From NCBI RefSeq assembly GCF_000308435.1, contig NZ_BAFR01000347.1, positions 1 to 40,764 on the forward strand: a DNA stretch of 40,764 nt, in the 5' to 3' direction. Below, one piece after another: positions 1-7,720 of the stretch; position 1 is the stretch's first letter, and each line of letters starts with the position of its first letter. The notes beneath the pieces are model-generated. The model searched no databases and was not told the DNA's origin. It worked only from the letters and a program-made list of their open reading frames with translations. The DNA is from Nocardia araoensis NBRC 100135 (GTDB taxonomy: Bacteria; Actinomycetota; Actinomycetes; Mycobacteriales; Mycobacteriaceae). The position numbers and the translations under genes were made by a program.

Positions 1-1
1 C

Positions 2-850
2 GCGAATTCAGCCTCGACACACCGACTCCCGTCACTGCTGCGGCTTGACACGGTCATTGAGAGTCCGATCGACATCCGCGCGACCATCGGACAGCGCGAA
101 GTCACGCGCGAGCAGGTGCTCGCGTGGGAATCGCGACGGGCCGACGCCGTACTCACCAAGTTCGCCAGACGCCTGGGCCCACTCGGGGCCGCCGAAATCC
201 TGCCCGGTCACACCATCGACCAATTGCGCGGCGCGCCACTGGCTCTGCGCCGATCCGCGCTGCTCTCGCTCAAGACCCAGCTGGGACACGCCGGGATCTA
301 CGCCATGCTCAAGCGGGAGCTGGCGGTCTCCGAACGGCTGACCCGCGCCGGGGTCGCGACGAGCAGGGGCCGAGTCAAATACGCGGTCACCCGCCTGCGC
401 GCGCCGGGACTGTCCGCTACGCGGTTCGCCGAATGGTTACACAACCTGATCGTCATCGACGACGAGACCGAGATGAACGCCGCCTGTCCGGACCACTACC
501 TGCTGCGCGGGCTCCCCGACGGCCGCCAGGAGGTCGTCGAGACCACCGGCGGCTCCCCCGCCGCGTCACGATTCCTGGTCGACTACGAGCGCACCGCGCA
601 TGTCACCGTCCCGGTCGACCCGGCCTATCCCGTTCAGATCGCCGGCACTGCCATTCTCGACGACGGGCTGGCTATCGGTGGCGTCCGCCACCAGTTCCGC
701 GATGACGACGGCACGCTCGATGCGCTGCTGACCGTGCAGTTCCCCGCATCTGTGCCCGGCAGGAACATCCACCAGCACCAGTGGCACCTGGCCTGCGAGT
801 TCAGCAATTGGATGATCGCGTCAGCACCCTTCGCCGGGAGGACACGATGA
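2..850 (+). CDS. Hypothetical protein, 5' end outside the window
   Basis: This is an uninterrupted frame that is already open at base 2, so the gene very probably starts upstream of the window. A GTG at 116 is the first start codon inside it, but it has no convincing Shine-Dalgarno sequence. The visible part is about 282 residues with no signal peptide or membrane segment. The N-terminal half is rich in Arg, Leu and Ala and looks helical. The C-terminal half is more beta-like, with a Trp/His-rich end (IHQHQWHLACEF). I do not recognise the family. The stop overlaps the ATG at 847 by four bases (ATGA), so it once formed an operon with the decayed SGNH-hydrolase-like gene that follows. Third-position GC is high and typical of a real actinobacterial gene. 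Confidence 0.7.
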   Translation, partial: ANSASTHRLPSLLRLDTVIESPIDIRATIGQREVTREQVLAWESRRADAVLTKFARRLGPLGAAEILPGHTIDQLRGAPLALRRSALLSLKTQLGHAGIYAMLKRELAVSERLTRAGVATSRGRVKYAVTRLRAPGLSATRFAEWLHNLIVIDDETEMNAACPDHYLLRGLPDGRQEVVETTGGSPAASRFLVDYERTAHVTVPVDPAYPVQIAGTAILDDGLAIGGVRHQFRDDDGTLDALLTVQFPASVPGRNIHQHQWHLACEFSNWMIASAPFAGRTR

Positions 851-1080
851 CCCTGACGACCGAACCCCCACCCCGCCGTGGAGGTCCCGACGTCTCGGCG
901 GGCGGGCCCACTCGCCTTCGCCACTACGTTGCCTTGGGCGGCAGCCAGAGCGAGGGCCTCGGGGACAGAGAGATCACACCGGGCTCGTGGGCCTGGCCGA
1001 CCGGCTCGCCGCGAGCATGGCGCGGTCCAGTCCCACCCCGCCCTGCAGTACGCCGACCTCGTTCATGAATCACAGCCACC
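847..1080 (+). pseudogene. Decayed SGNH/GDSL-type hydrolase remnant
   Basis: From the ATG at 847 the frame reads RLRHYVALGGSQSEGLGD. This resembles block I of SGNH hydrolases (YVALGDSFSEGVGD), with the catalytic Ser still present in GGSQSEG but the usual GDS changed to GGS. After about residue 45 the similarity moves to another frame (GLADRLAASMARS), then to a third (HPALQYADLVHES). Together these rebuild the family pattern GWADRLA...ALQYANLA. At least two frameshifts are therefore present and the rest of the enzyme is missing; only about 75 of the usual 230-260 codons can be traced. The four-base overlap with the upstream gene indicates former translational coupling. The family call rests on motif recall only. 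Confidence 0.6.
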
Positions 1081-1354
1081 GCGCCGGCGTTCACGGCATC
1101 CCTGTCCAAATCAACAGTTCATCTGCCTACCACCGTCCTGGTCGTTGAGCACTCAGACGCGAACCCACGCGCTCAGCGGCGGGTAATCCGCGCCGAAAAC
1201 GCTTGCGTCACAATAACTACGGGGATTCCTGATGCTCGATGACAGCGCCGACGTTGCGTACCACCCAAGCTGCCGCGGCGCCGTGGCACATTAACCGAGC
1301 GGCTGGTCACAGCGGCGGCTCGGGACAGTCTTTTCGGTTCCGACGGTCTTCGGA

Positions 1355-2035
1355 ACGGAACTGGCTCGTCCGTGTCTCGGACGACCGGAGTGCTGCGTCT
1401 GGACGCCATCGCGCGTTACCTCAGCGATCTGGGTCTCGAACATTTCGACACAGTCCCCGGCGGTGACCGCCATCCGTACTGGATGGTCGGCGCACCACCA
1501 TCGAGGTCCACACGCCGGTGAAGTTGGGCGATCGGGTACACCTGCGCCGGTGGCCTGCGGGGCTGTCGAGTCAGTGGTTGAGCGCACGCGTGCAGATCCG
1601 CAGCCAGGCAGGCGGCTTGATCGAGGCCGAGTAGTTCCTTGCCTGCGTCGATGCGCAGCACAGCCGGGCGACCCAGATGACCGACGCGTTCATCACGGCG
1701 ATGACCGACCCAGCGATTACCGCGCGACTGCGCTGGGAGCCAACAATGCAGATCGTCGCGAACTCACCGACACTGCGACACCCGTTCTCGCTGCGCTGCT
1801 CCGATCTGTCTGCCTCAGGGCTCGCCGGGCATACCCTGTCTTGGCACGGAATCGTCGAGGCCCTGTCGGAAGAACCCGACATCGGGCGCCAACCACCCCG
1901 GGCAACTGTCGAGCATCTAAGCCCAGTGCAGTCCAGTCCAGTGATCAACCCACGCTGGCCCCATCGCGCACAGGCTCCGGACTTCACCAGCAGCTCGAGG
2001 TCGACGGCGTGGTGAAATCCCTCGCCCACGTCATG
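1355..2035 (+). pseudogene. Decayed acyl-ACP thioesterase (FatA/FAT family) gene
   Basis: The pieces are collinear with an actinobacterial acyl-ACP thioesterase but spread over several frames. LVRVSDD lies near 1365, then VLRLDAIARYLSDLGLEHF runs from 1390. A frameshift near 1487 leads to RTTIEVHTPVKLGDRVHL and SARVQIRSQAGGLIEAE, where a TAG stop at 1632-1634 interrupts the frame. FLACVD continues after it, then WHGIVEALSEE and PPRATVEHLSP of the second hotdog domain. A last frameshift gives LEVDGVVKSLAHV near 2000-2035. The intact enzyme hydrolyses acyl-ACP to release fatty acids, and is about 250-280 residues with two hotdog folds. Here it cannot be made as one protein. Nothing suggests programmed recoding; this looks like a dead gene. 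Confidence 0.75.
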
Positions 2036-2368
2036 AGTACCGAAGATTCGGCCATCGATCCACACCGAGCAGCGACCGGAAGTCAACACTCGCTCGCGGC
2101 CCATGGCCTGACACCCTCCGGCAGAGAAGAAATGGACAGCGAACAGCAACAGCTCCTGAACCTGGCCTGACCTGGTAACCCTTCGGCGGACCACCTGAAG
2201 AACGCATTCTGCGCACCTACGGTGCAGCGTCGGCATCGGACTGCAGTGAAAACCACTCATCAGTGGGCCCTGAGGGGATCGTCGGAAAGATCTCAGCGTG
2301 ACGCTGTCGCCCGGCGACGCACTGCGCTGCGGCTGTGACAACTCGGGCAGCGATGAACCGGTCGAGAT
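2036..2368 (+). other. Non-coding stretch without recognisable gene
   Basis: This lies between the thioesterase remnant and the end of pcaJ, which is on the opposite strand. I found no conserved protein motif in any frame, no RNA gene and no strong terminator. Short open frames here have no Shine-Dalgarno sequence and no recognisable product. Confidence 0.5.
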
Positions 2369-3028
2369 CTACCGGTCACCCATTGCTCGTCGGCGTCGTA
2401 GGGGCATGTCCAGGCGGCCGGCCAGTTCCGGGAGGGCGATGCCGAAGGTGTCGCGCACGACGACTGCGTCGGGTTGGATGTCGAAGACCGCGAGGTCGGT
2501 GTAGACCCGGGAGACGCAGCCGACTCCGGTGAGGGGGTAGGTGCAGGTCGGGACCAGTTTGGGAGTGCCGTCTTTGGTGAACAGTGTCATCATCACGAAG
2601 ATCTGTTTGGCTCCGATGGCCAGATCCATCGCGCCGCCGACCGCGGGGATGGCGTCGGGTGCGCCGGTGTGCCAGTTGGCCAGGTCACCGGTCGCGGAGA
2701 CCTGGAAGGCGCCGAGCACGCACACGTCGAGGTGGCCGCCGCGCATCATGGCGAAGGAGTCGGCGTGGTGGAAGTAGGCGCTTCCGGGGAGTTCGGTGAC
2801 GGGGATCTTGCCCGCGTTGGTGAGGTCGGAATCAATGTCGTCACCTATCGCTGCGGGGCCCATGTTGAGCATGCCGTTCTCGGTGTGCAGTACCACGCCG
2901 GAGTTGGCGGGGAGGTGATCGGCGACGGTGGTGGGCTGGCCGATGCCGAGGTTGACATAGGAACCTGGCGGGATGTCCTTGGCGATCAGGGCCGCGATCT
3001 GATCCTTGCTGAGCGGGCCGGTGTTCAT
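2369..3028 (-). CDS. pcaJ: 3-oxoacid/3-oxoadipate CoA-transferase, subunit B
   Basis: This is the beta subunit of a heteromeric CoA-transferase (219 aa, normal for the family). With PcaI it moves CoA from succinyl-CoA to 3-oxoadipate, or to acetoacetate in the related SCOT enzymes. The catalytic glutamate is in the TENG motif (Glu50 in VLHTENGMLNMGP), followed by the conserved ELPGSAYFHHADSFAMMRGGH block and the Gly-rich VGGAMDL segment. The ATG at 3028 gives a four-base ATGA overlap with the end of pcaI, so the two subunits are translationally coupled. The neighbouring thiolase and LysR gene favour 3-oxoadipate over acetoacetate, but sequence alone does not prove the substrate. Located in the cytoplasm. 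Confidence 0.9.
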   Translation of the reverse strand: MNTGPLSKDQIAALIAKDIPPGSYVNLGIGQPTTVADHLPANSGVVLHTENGMLNMGPAAIGDDIDSDLTNAGKIPVTELPGSAYFHHADSFAMMRGGHLDVCVLGAFQVSATGDLANWHTGAPDAIPAVGGAMDLAIGAKQIFVMMTLFTKDGTPKLVPTCTYPLTGVGCVSRVYTDLAVFDIQPDAVVVRDTFGIALPELAGRLDMPLRRRRAMGDR

Positions 3029-3681
3029 ACCGCGACCACCTTGTCGACGTAGAGGCTGGGGGTGACGACCGTTTCGGGGTCCAGGACACCGGTTTCGACG
3101 ACCTCCTTGACTTGGACGATGGTCGTGGTGGCGGCGGTCGCCATGACCGGGCCGAAGTTGCGGGCGGTCTTGCGGTAGACCAGGTTGCCCATACGATCGG
3201 CCCGGTAGGCGCCGATGAGGGCGACGTCCCCGCTCAGGGGATACTCCAGAACGTAAGTGCGGCCGCCGATCTCGCGGGTCTCTTTTCCCTCGCTGAGTTG
3301 GGTGCCGACACCGGTGGGGCAGAAGAACGCGCCGATCCCCGCACCCGCCGCACGAATGCGTTCGGCGAGGTTGCCCTGCGGCACGACCTCGAGTTCGATC
3401 TGTCCGGCCCGGTAGAGGCTGTCGAAGACCCACGAGTCGGACTGGCGAGGGAACGAGCAGATCACCTTGCGAACCCGCTTGGCTGCCAGCAGGGCGGCAA
3501 GGCCGGTGTCGCCGTTGCCCGCGTTGTTCGATACCACCGTCAGATCGGTGGCGCCCTGGTCGATGAGAGCTTCGATGAGCTGCACGGGCATGCCCGCCAT
3601 GCCGAAACCGCCGATCAGAACGGTGCTGCCGTCGGTGATCCCGGCGACCGCCGCCGCGGTGGTCTCGCAGATGTCCACCAT
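3025..3681 (-). CDS. pcaI: 3-oxoacid/3-oxoadipate CoA-transferase, subunit A
   Basis: This is the alpha subunit of the CoA-transferase (218 aa). The conserved CoA-transferase family I features are visible: the GSTVLIGGFGMAGMP block near residues 17-31, the VVSNNAGNGDTGLAAL segment, and FFCPTGVGTQLSEGKE, followed by YVLEYPLSGDVALIGA. The ATG at 3681 has GGGAGG seven bases upstream and shares one base with the TGA of the thiolase gene (TGATG). The order pcaF-pcaI-pcaJ is therefore one tightly coupled transcript. It forms a heterodimer or heterotetramer with the product of the next gene. The alternative is a SCOT-type acetoacetate transferase, which sequence motifs do not separate well. Confidence 0.9.
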   Translation of the reverse strand: MVDICETTAAAVAGITDGSTVLIGGFGMAGMPVQLIEALIDQGATDLTVVSNNAGNGDTGLAALLAAKRVRKVICSFPRQSDSWVFDSLYRAGQIELEVVPQGNLAERIRAAGAGIGAFFCPTGVGTQLSEGKETREIGGRTYVLEYPLSGDVALIGAYRADRMGNLVYRKTARNFGPVMATAATTTIVQVKEVVETGVLDPETVVTPSLYVDKVVAV

Positions 3682-4871
3682 CACCACACCTCCCGCATGT
3701 TCTCGAGCACGACCGCCAGTCCCTGACCGACGCCGATGCAGATCGCGGCGACACCCCACCGCTGCCCGGACTCGACGAGACGGTGCGCCAAAGTCCCCAC
3801 GATCCGCGCGCCCGAAGCACCCAGAGGATGGCCGATCGCGATGGCGCCGCCCTTGGCATTGACGATCTCCGGATCGGCCAGTCCCTGCGCGAGCCAGGCA
3901 TCGACACAAGCCAGCGACTGCACCGCGAAAGCCTCGTTGAGCTCCACCGCCGACACATCAGCCCAGCCGATCCCCGCGCGAGCCAGCGCCCGGTTGGCTG
4001 CCTCCACCGGTGCGTAGCCGAAGTCCTGCGGATCCAGCGCGTAGGTCCCCCGGCCCGCGATGCGAGCCAGCGGATCGACACCCAAATCGGCTGTCTTGCT
4101 GGCGAGCAGGACTGCGGCCGCGCCGTCGTTGAGCGGGGAAGCGTTCCCGGCAGTGATCGACCCGTCGGTCCGGAACGCCGGTTTCAATCCGGCCAGCTTC
4201 TCGGCGGTGGAGTCGGGACGGATGCCCTCGTCGCGGGCCAGGCCACCGAACGCGACCACGAGGTCGTCGTAGAAGCCCGCCTCCCATGCCGCGTCCGCCA
4301 ACCGGTGTGAGCGGGCGGCGAACTCGTCCTGGCGGTCACGGGATACCCCGAACCGCTGCGCGAGTTGTTCGTTGCACTCACCCAGCGAGACCGTCCACTC
4401 CGCGGGCATCTTGTCGTTGACCAGCCGCCAGCCCAGCGTGGTCGAGACCGCGGTGACGTGTCCGGCGGGAAAGGCCCGCACAGGCTTCGGCAGCACCCAC
4501 GGTGCCCGCGTCATCGACTCCACTCCCCCGGCCACGACCACCTCCGCGTCACCGGTCTCGATGGTCCGCGAGGCGCTCATCACCGCATCCAGCGATGAGC
4601 CGCACAGCCGGTTCACCGTGGTCGCCGGCACCCCGGTCGGCAACCCGGCCAGCAGCACCGCCATCCGGCCGACGTTGCGATTGTCCTCACCGGCCTGATT
4701 CGCACAGCCCCAGATCACATCCCCCACCGCGTCGGGGTTCAGATGTGGTGCTTTGGCGAGCACGCCGGTCAGGGCCGCGGCGGCCAGGTCATCGGGGCGC
4801 TGGTCCGCCAGCGCACCCCCGAGCCGCCCGAACGGCGTGCGCGCCGCGGCATAGACGAAGGAATCGGTCAC
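3681..4871 (-). CDS. pcaF: Thiolase, probable beta-ketoadipyl-CoA thiolase
   Basis: A full-length thiolase (396 aa). All catalytic elements are present: nucleophile Cys90 in NRLCGSSLDAV, His348 in AIGHPLGASGAR, and Cys378 in CIGVGQG near the C-terminus. The enzyme cleaves 3-oxoadipyl-CoA to succinyl-CoA and acetyl-CoA, the last step of the beta-ketoadipate pathway. A general acetyl-CoA acetyltransferase role is the main alternative, but placement directly before the CoA-transferase pair favours the pca role. The GTG start at 4871 has only a short GAGG just before it. It is divergent from a LysR gene across an 82-bp region carrying a perfect inverted repeat, which suggests inducer-dependent control. 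Confidence 0.88.
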   Translation of the reverse strand: MTDSFVYAAARTPFGRLGGALADQRPDDLAAAALTGVLAKAPHLNPDAVGDVIWGCANQAGEDNRNVGRMAVLLAGLPTGVPATTVNRLCGSSLDAVMSASRTIETGDAEVVVAGGVESMTRAPWVLPKPVRAFPAGHVTAVSTTLGWRLVNDKMPAEWTVSLGECNEQLAQRFGVSRDRQDEFAARSHRLADAAWEAGFYDDLVVAFGGLARDEGIRPDSTAEKLAGLKPAFRTDGSITAGNASPLNDGAAAVLLASKTADLGVDPLARIAGRGTYALDPQDFGYAPVEAANRALARAGIGWADVSAVELNEAFAVQSLACVDAWLAQGLADPEIVNAKGGAIAIGHPLGASGARIVGTLAHRLVESGQRWGVAAICIGVGQGLAVVLENMREVW

Positions 4872-4953
4872 GCCTCGACGCTAAACACCACGATTGATGC
4901 AGTCCAATACTCATTTCATGCGTATTGATAAGTAGCAGCGATAGGATTGCTGT
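4872..4953. promoter_or_regulatory. Divergent pcaF/lysR control region with inverted repeat
   Basis: This 82-bp spacer lies between two divergent start codons. It holds the perfect inverted repeat CAATAC (4905-4910) and GTATTG (4922-4927) separated by 11 bases. A second, overlapping repeat is ATTG (4893-4896) with CAAT (4905-4908). The region is clearly richer in A+T than its surroundings. LysR-type regulators usually bind such dyads next to their own divergent promoters, so this is the likely operator (inference). Confidence 0.6.
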
Positions 4954-5901
4954 GTGGACTTCGACCTGCGGACCCTGCGCTATTTCCTCGCCCTCGCCGA
5001 CGAGCGTCATTTCGGCCGAGCCGCAGCCCGCGTCCACATCGCCCAACCCGCGTTATCCCAGCAGATCAAACAGCTCGAAACCCAACTCGGGGTTCAGCTG
5101 TTCGACCGCTCGACCCGCCGCGTCGAGATCACCCCCGCGGGCGAACGCTTCACCGAACACGCCCGGCGGATCGAGGCGGCATGCGCACGCGCCAGCGACG
5201 ACATGGCGGCATTCGCCCGCGGCAGCGCAGGCCGCGTCTCGGTCGGCTTCATCGGCACCGCCACCTACGACGTCCTCCCCCGCCTCACCCGGATGGTCCG
5301 CACCGAACTCCCCGACATCGACCTGCAAGTGCGCGGCGAACTGCTGTCCCCGCAACTGCTCGACGGTCTGGCCACCGGGGAATACGACCTGGCACTGGTT
5401 AGGCCCCAACCGGCCTCCGAACCGAGACCCGTTCGAGGACTCCACCGCCTCCTCGCACCGAGCCTCGACGCGCCGAACATCGTGCTCGAAACACTGCGCA
5501 CCGAACACCTTCTCGCCGTCCTCCCCGTCAACCACCCACTCGCCCACACCGATCCGGTCGATCTCGCCGCCCTGGGCGGCGAAACCTTCATCACCCACCC
5601 CTCCGGTGACCGATCCACCATGCACCACCTGGTACTCGACGCATGCGCACGCGCCGGATTCCGACCTCCCGTCCTGGAAGTCAGCGAAACAGCGACCCTC
5701 GCCGTCTCCGTAGCCGCCGGCCTCGGCGTCGCCCTCGCCCCCGAACCCGTCCGCAGCCTCGGCCTCGACGGCGTCACCTACCGACCACTCCGGCAGCCGG
5801 AAACGGTCGACCTCGTGCTGGCCCGACGAGAAACGGAAACCTCGCCCGGCGTAGCAGCCGTCGCCACACTGGCCCGAGCCGCGACCAGAGATTCCGCTTG
5901 A
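4954..5901 (+). CDS. LysR-family transcriptional regulator, probable pca regulator
   Basis: A 315-residue LysR-type regulator of normal length. The N-terminal winged HTH is typical (RTLRYFLALADERHFGRAA, then QPALSQQIKQLETQLG and LFDRSTRRVEITPAG, about residues 5-65). The substrate-binding domain starts near residue 90 (GRVSVGFIGTATYDVLP). The GTG at 4954 is the start that keeps the whole HTH. It is divergent from pcaFIJ and probably activates that operon in response to a pathway intermediate, as CatR/CatM/PcaQ-type proteins do. The ligand cannot be read from the sequence. A stem-loop follows 28 bases after the stop. Confidence 0.9.
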   Translation: MDFDLRTLRYFLALADERHFGRAAARVHIAQPALSQQIKQLETQLGVQLFDRSTRRVEITPAGERFTEHARRIEAACARASDDMAAFARGSAGRVSVGFIGTATYDVLPRLTRMVRTELPDIDLQVRGELLSPQLLDGLATGEYDLALVRPQPASEPRPVRGLHRLLAPSLDAPNIVLETLRTEHLLAVLPVNHPLAHTDPVDLAALGGETFITHPSGDRSTMHHLVLDACARAGFRPPVLEVSETATLAVSVAAGLGVALAPEPVRSLGLDGVTYRPLRQPETVDLVLARRETETSPGVAAVATLARAATRDSA

Positions 5902-5929
5902 AAAGATCCCTCAGCTATCCGAATAAATG

Positions 5930-5953
5930 TACGAAGACCTCCGAACCTTCGTA
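5930..5953 (+). terminator. Stem-loop after lysR
   Basis: Perfect 7-bp inverted repeat TACGAAG / CTTCGTA with a 10-base loop, 28 bases after the lysR stop. There is no long T run, which is common for actinobacterial terminators. Confidence 0.45.
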
Positions 5954-6009
5954 ACAGGCAGGTCCCGTGACCCGTCCGCGGCACTCGCCCACAGGGGAGT
6001 GTCGGATAG

Positions 6010-6033
6010 ACGGCTCTGGCTCACTTCCGGTGG
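6010..6033 (+). repeat. Left terminal inverted repeat of the ISL3-type element
   Basis: 24 bases, exact reverse complement of 6997-7020; lies nine bases before the transposase stop codon. Confidence 0.8.
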
Positions 6034-6041
6034 TGCCCGGG

Positions 6042-6965
6042 CTATGCGAGCAGGATGCGGTGCCGAAGTAGTGGAAAACTGGCCCGGCCATACATTTGTC
6101 GCTTGATCAGTTTGGTTTTGGTGTTGACGCCTTCGATGGGGCCGTTGCTGTAGGGCACGGTCAGACCGGCGACCGCGGCGTCGTGGTCCTGGTCGAGGCC
6201 GCGAAGGAAAGGGCCGAGTTCGGTCAGCCCGGCCTCGCGAACCTGCTTCATCCACTCGTCGAGATCGCCACCGCGACGTTCGATCAGGATCGCTGCGAAC
6301 TCGCCGACGAGCCGAGCCAGGTCGGTCATCTCGGGACATGCCCCGACAAGTTCGTCCAGATGAGCGCGGCGTCCGGAGAGGGTTTCGGACTTGCGGTCGG
6401 CCAGGACGTCGATCCGTTGGTGAGTGACAGCGTCGATCACCGCTGTGCCGTAATGGTTTCGGCGGCGCAGGGCGAAGTCGTACACGCTGACCACCTGCGG
6501 GACCGGCCGGTGCGGCAGTGGGATCGCCAGCAGTATCCGCACCGCGGTATGTCGGGACAATCGAACCGGCAACGCGGCCAGCACGCGGACCGCAGCCCGA
6601 CCGGCCAGTTCTTTCACGATTGCCCGCACCTGGCCGGTCAGTCGGGTCGTTCGCCGTTGGTAGCGTTCGAGCAGCCCGGGTACCTGTTCACGGAAAGTTC
6701 TGCAGCACTGCGGTGTCGGGCAAACCAGTCGTCGAACCCGTACCCGGACGATCACCACGCGACCGTCGGCGGGCAGGTCGGCGACGGTCCGGTGGTGGTA
6801 GCTGTGGACTTTCTCCGACTCCTCACCACAGCGTGAGCACACCGCCGGGCCGGGCGCTGTCCGGGCCCGCACTACGAGCTTCCAGCCCTCCTCGACAACC
6901 TCGTCGATCACCAGCGCCGACAAACCCGAGAACATCAGCCCGACAGCAACATCCGCCTCACCCAC
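6042..6965 (-). CDS. ISL3-family transposase with internal deletion (probably inactive)
   Basis: 307 residues against about 400-550 for complete ISL3 transposases. The N-terminal zinc-ribbon part is intact (CSRCGEESEKVHSYHHRTVADLP and the VRRLVCPTPQCCRTF block, about residues 42-90). The start of the DDE domain is present (YGTAVIDAVTHQRIDVLADR, first Asp), and so is the C-terminal SNGPIEGVNTKTKLIKRQMYGRA with the last catalytic Glu. Between them the segment that should hold the second catalytic Asp (VVCRDR) and the VADRWHLW motif is missing: the reading passes straight from RKSETLSGRR to a distal helical region. The frame is kept, so the protein could be made and might still bind the ends, but it should not cut DNA. 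Confidence 0.8.
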   Translation of the reverse strand: MGEADVAVGLMFSGLSALVIDEVVEEGWKLVVRARTAPGPAVCSRCGEESEKVHSYHHRTVADLPADGRVVIVRVRVRRLVCPTPQCCRTFREQVPGLLERYQRRTTRLTGQVRAIVKELAGRAAVRVLAALPVRLSRHTAVRILLAIPLPHRPVPQVVSVYDFALRRRNHYGTAVIDAVTHQRIDVLADRKSETLSGRRAHLDELVGACPEMTDLARLVGEFAAILIERRGGDLDEWMKQVREAGLTELGPFLRGLDQDHDAAVAGLTVPYSNGPIEGVNTKTKLIKRQMYGRASFPLLRHRILLA

Positions 6966-6996
6966 CCAGGCATCGTGCCGTCAGGCGACCACGCTC

Positions 6997-7020
6997 AGCC
7001 ACCGGAAGTGAGCCAGAGCC
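6997..7020 (-). repeat. Right terminal inverted repeat of the ISL3-type element
   Basis: 24 bases, exact reverse complement of 6010-6033; lies 31 bases upstream of the transposase start. Confidence 0.8.
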
Positions 7021-7072
7021 GTTGTCTTTACAGTCCCGCCCAGCGGGCCGACTCACCACCGATGTCGCCAGG

Positions 7073-7450
7073 TCAATGCTGGTCGTGGTAGCCGTTGCGT
7101 CTGGCGCAGTGGTGGATTCGGGCTTGACGGGTGGGGTGTGTGCACAGGGATCGCAGTCTCGGCAGGCTGTAGTTGTGCCAGGTGTGTTGTAGGGCGGTGG
7201 CGAGCAGGGTGTCGGGGATCCAGGGTGGGGTGTCGAAGTGGATGCGGTAGTCCAGGTGGGTGGTCGGGCCGGTGGTGGTGAGGTGGATGCGGCCGTGGTG
7301 GCGGCGCACGGGGCCGCGGATGGTGCGGTACTCGATCAGTCGTGGCCGGTGGTGGGCGGTGATCTGCTCTTGGATCGGCCACAGACCGAGGGCTCGCTGG
7401 GCGCGGACGCAGCCGAGTTGATCGGACACTCTGACCACGCCAGTAGGCAA
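7073..7450 (-). CDS. SRPBCC (START-like) family protein, N-terminally truncated
   Basis: 125 residues corresponding to the C-terminal two thirds of an SRPBCC/polyketide-cyclase-like fold. Recognisable family pattern: GLWPIQEQITAHHRPRLIEYRTI, GPVRRHHGRIHLT, HLDYRIHFDTPPW and the C-terminal helix LLATALQHTWHNYSLPRLR. The usual N-terminal strand and helix (IDAPPEVVWAVVADPERYPEW type) are absent. Upstream bases to about 7560 show no continuation in another frame. The ATG at 7450 lacks a good Shine-Dalgarno sequence. Members bind small hydrophobic ligands; with part of the cavity missing, this copy may be non-functional. It lies next to the right end of the ISL3 element. Confidence 0.55.
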   Translation of the reverse strand: MPTGVVRVSDQLGCVRAQRALGLWPIQEQITAHHRPRLIEYRTIRGPVRRHHGRIHLTTTGPTTHLDYRIHFDTPPWIPDTLLATALQHTWHNYSLPRLRSLCTHPTRQARIHHCARRNGYHDQH

Positions 7451-7674
7451 AATTGTCGCGGTAGGCAGGGTGGCGGGGTGCTCAGACCCCCGGGGGAAAG
7501 CGGGAATGTGGCGGGCGGTAATCGCGCAGGAGCAACTGCGAGCAGCTCAGCCACAACATGTTCGCGACGCTATCAGGCCGACTAACGTTTGCCAGCGTAG
7601 GGCGCCGTGCTGTCGTTGTCGACACCAACATCGTCGCAGACTCGCCCAGACTCAAAATCGGGTTCAGGAGTCCA

Positions 7675-7709
7675 CCGCGACACCGCCGGAGATTCTGGCG
7701 GTGCCGCGG
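7675..7709 (-). terminator. Strong stem-loop after oleate hydratase gene
   Basis: Left arm 7675-7687 (CCGCG, then CACCGCC) pairs with right arm 7697-7709 (GGCGGTG, then CGCGG). This makes a 12-bp stem with one A-C mismatch and a 9-base loop. It lies 11 bases past the oleate hydratase stop on the minus strand. Confidence 0.6.
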
Positions 7710-7720
7710 TGGTAAACGGC

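Larger units (their letters stand above)
6010..7020 (-). mobile_element. ISL3-type insertion element, internally deleted
   Basis: An element of about 1.01 kb bounded by perfect 24-bp inverted repeats at 6010-6033 and 6997-7020 (outer part GGCTCTGGCTCACTTCCGG). It carries a single transposase-like gene on the minus strand. Complete ISL3 elements are usually 1.3-1.7 kb, so this copy is short, and its transposase lacks a central segment. I found no matching 8-bp direct repeats flanking the ends (compare 6004-6011 and 7019-7026), so the flanks may have rearranged after insertion. It sits between the pca regulator and a truncated SRPBCC gene. Confidence 0.8.

Noticed and set aside
1463..2170. A 235-codon open frame across the thioesterase remnant
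   Set aside because: It matches no family, while the three frames of the decayed thioesterase account for the sequence; no ribosome site.
1571..2341. A 256-codon minus-strand open frame
   Set aside because: Antisense to the thioesterase remnant, low-complexity composition and no motif; a GC-rich shadow frame.
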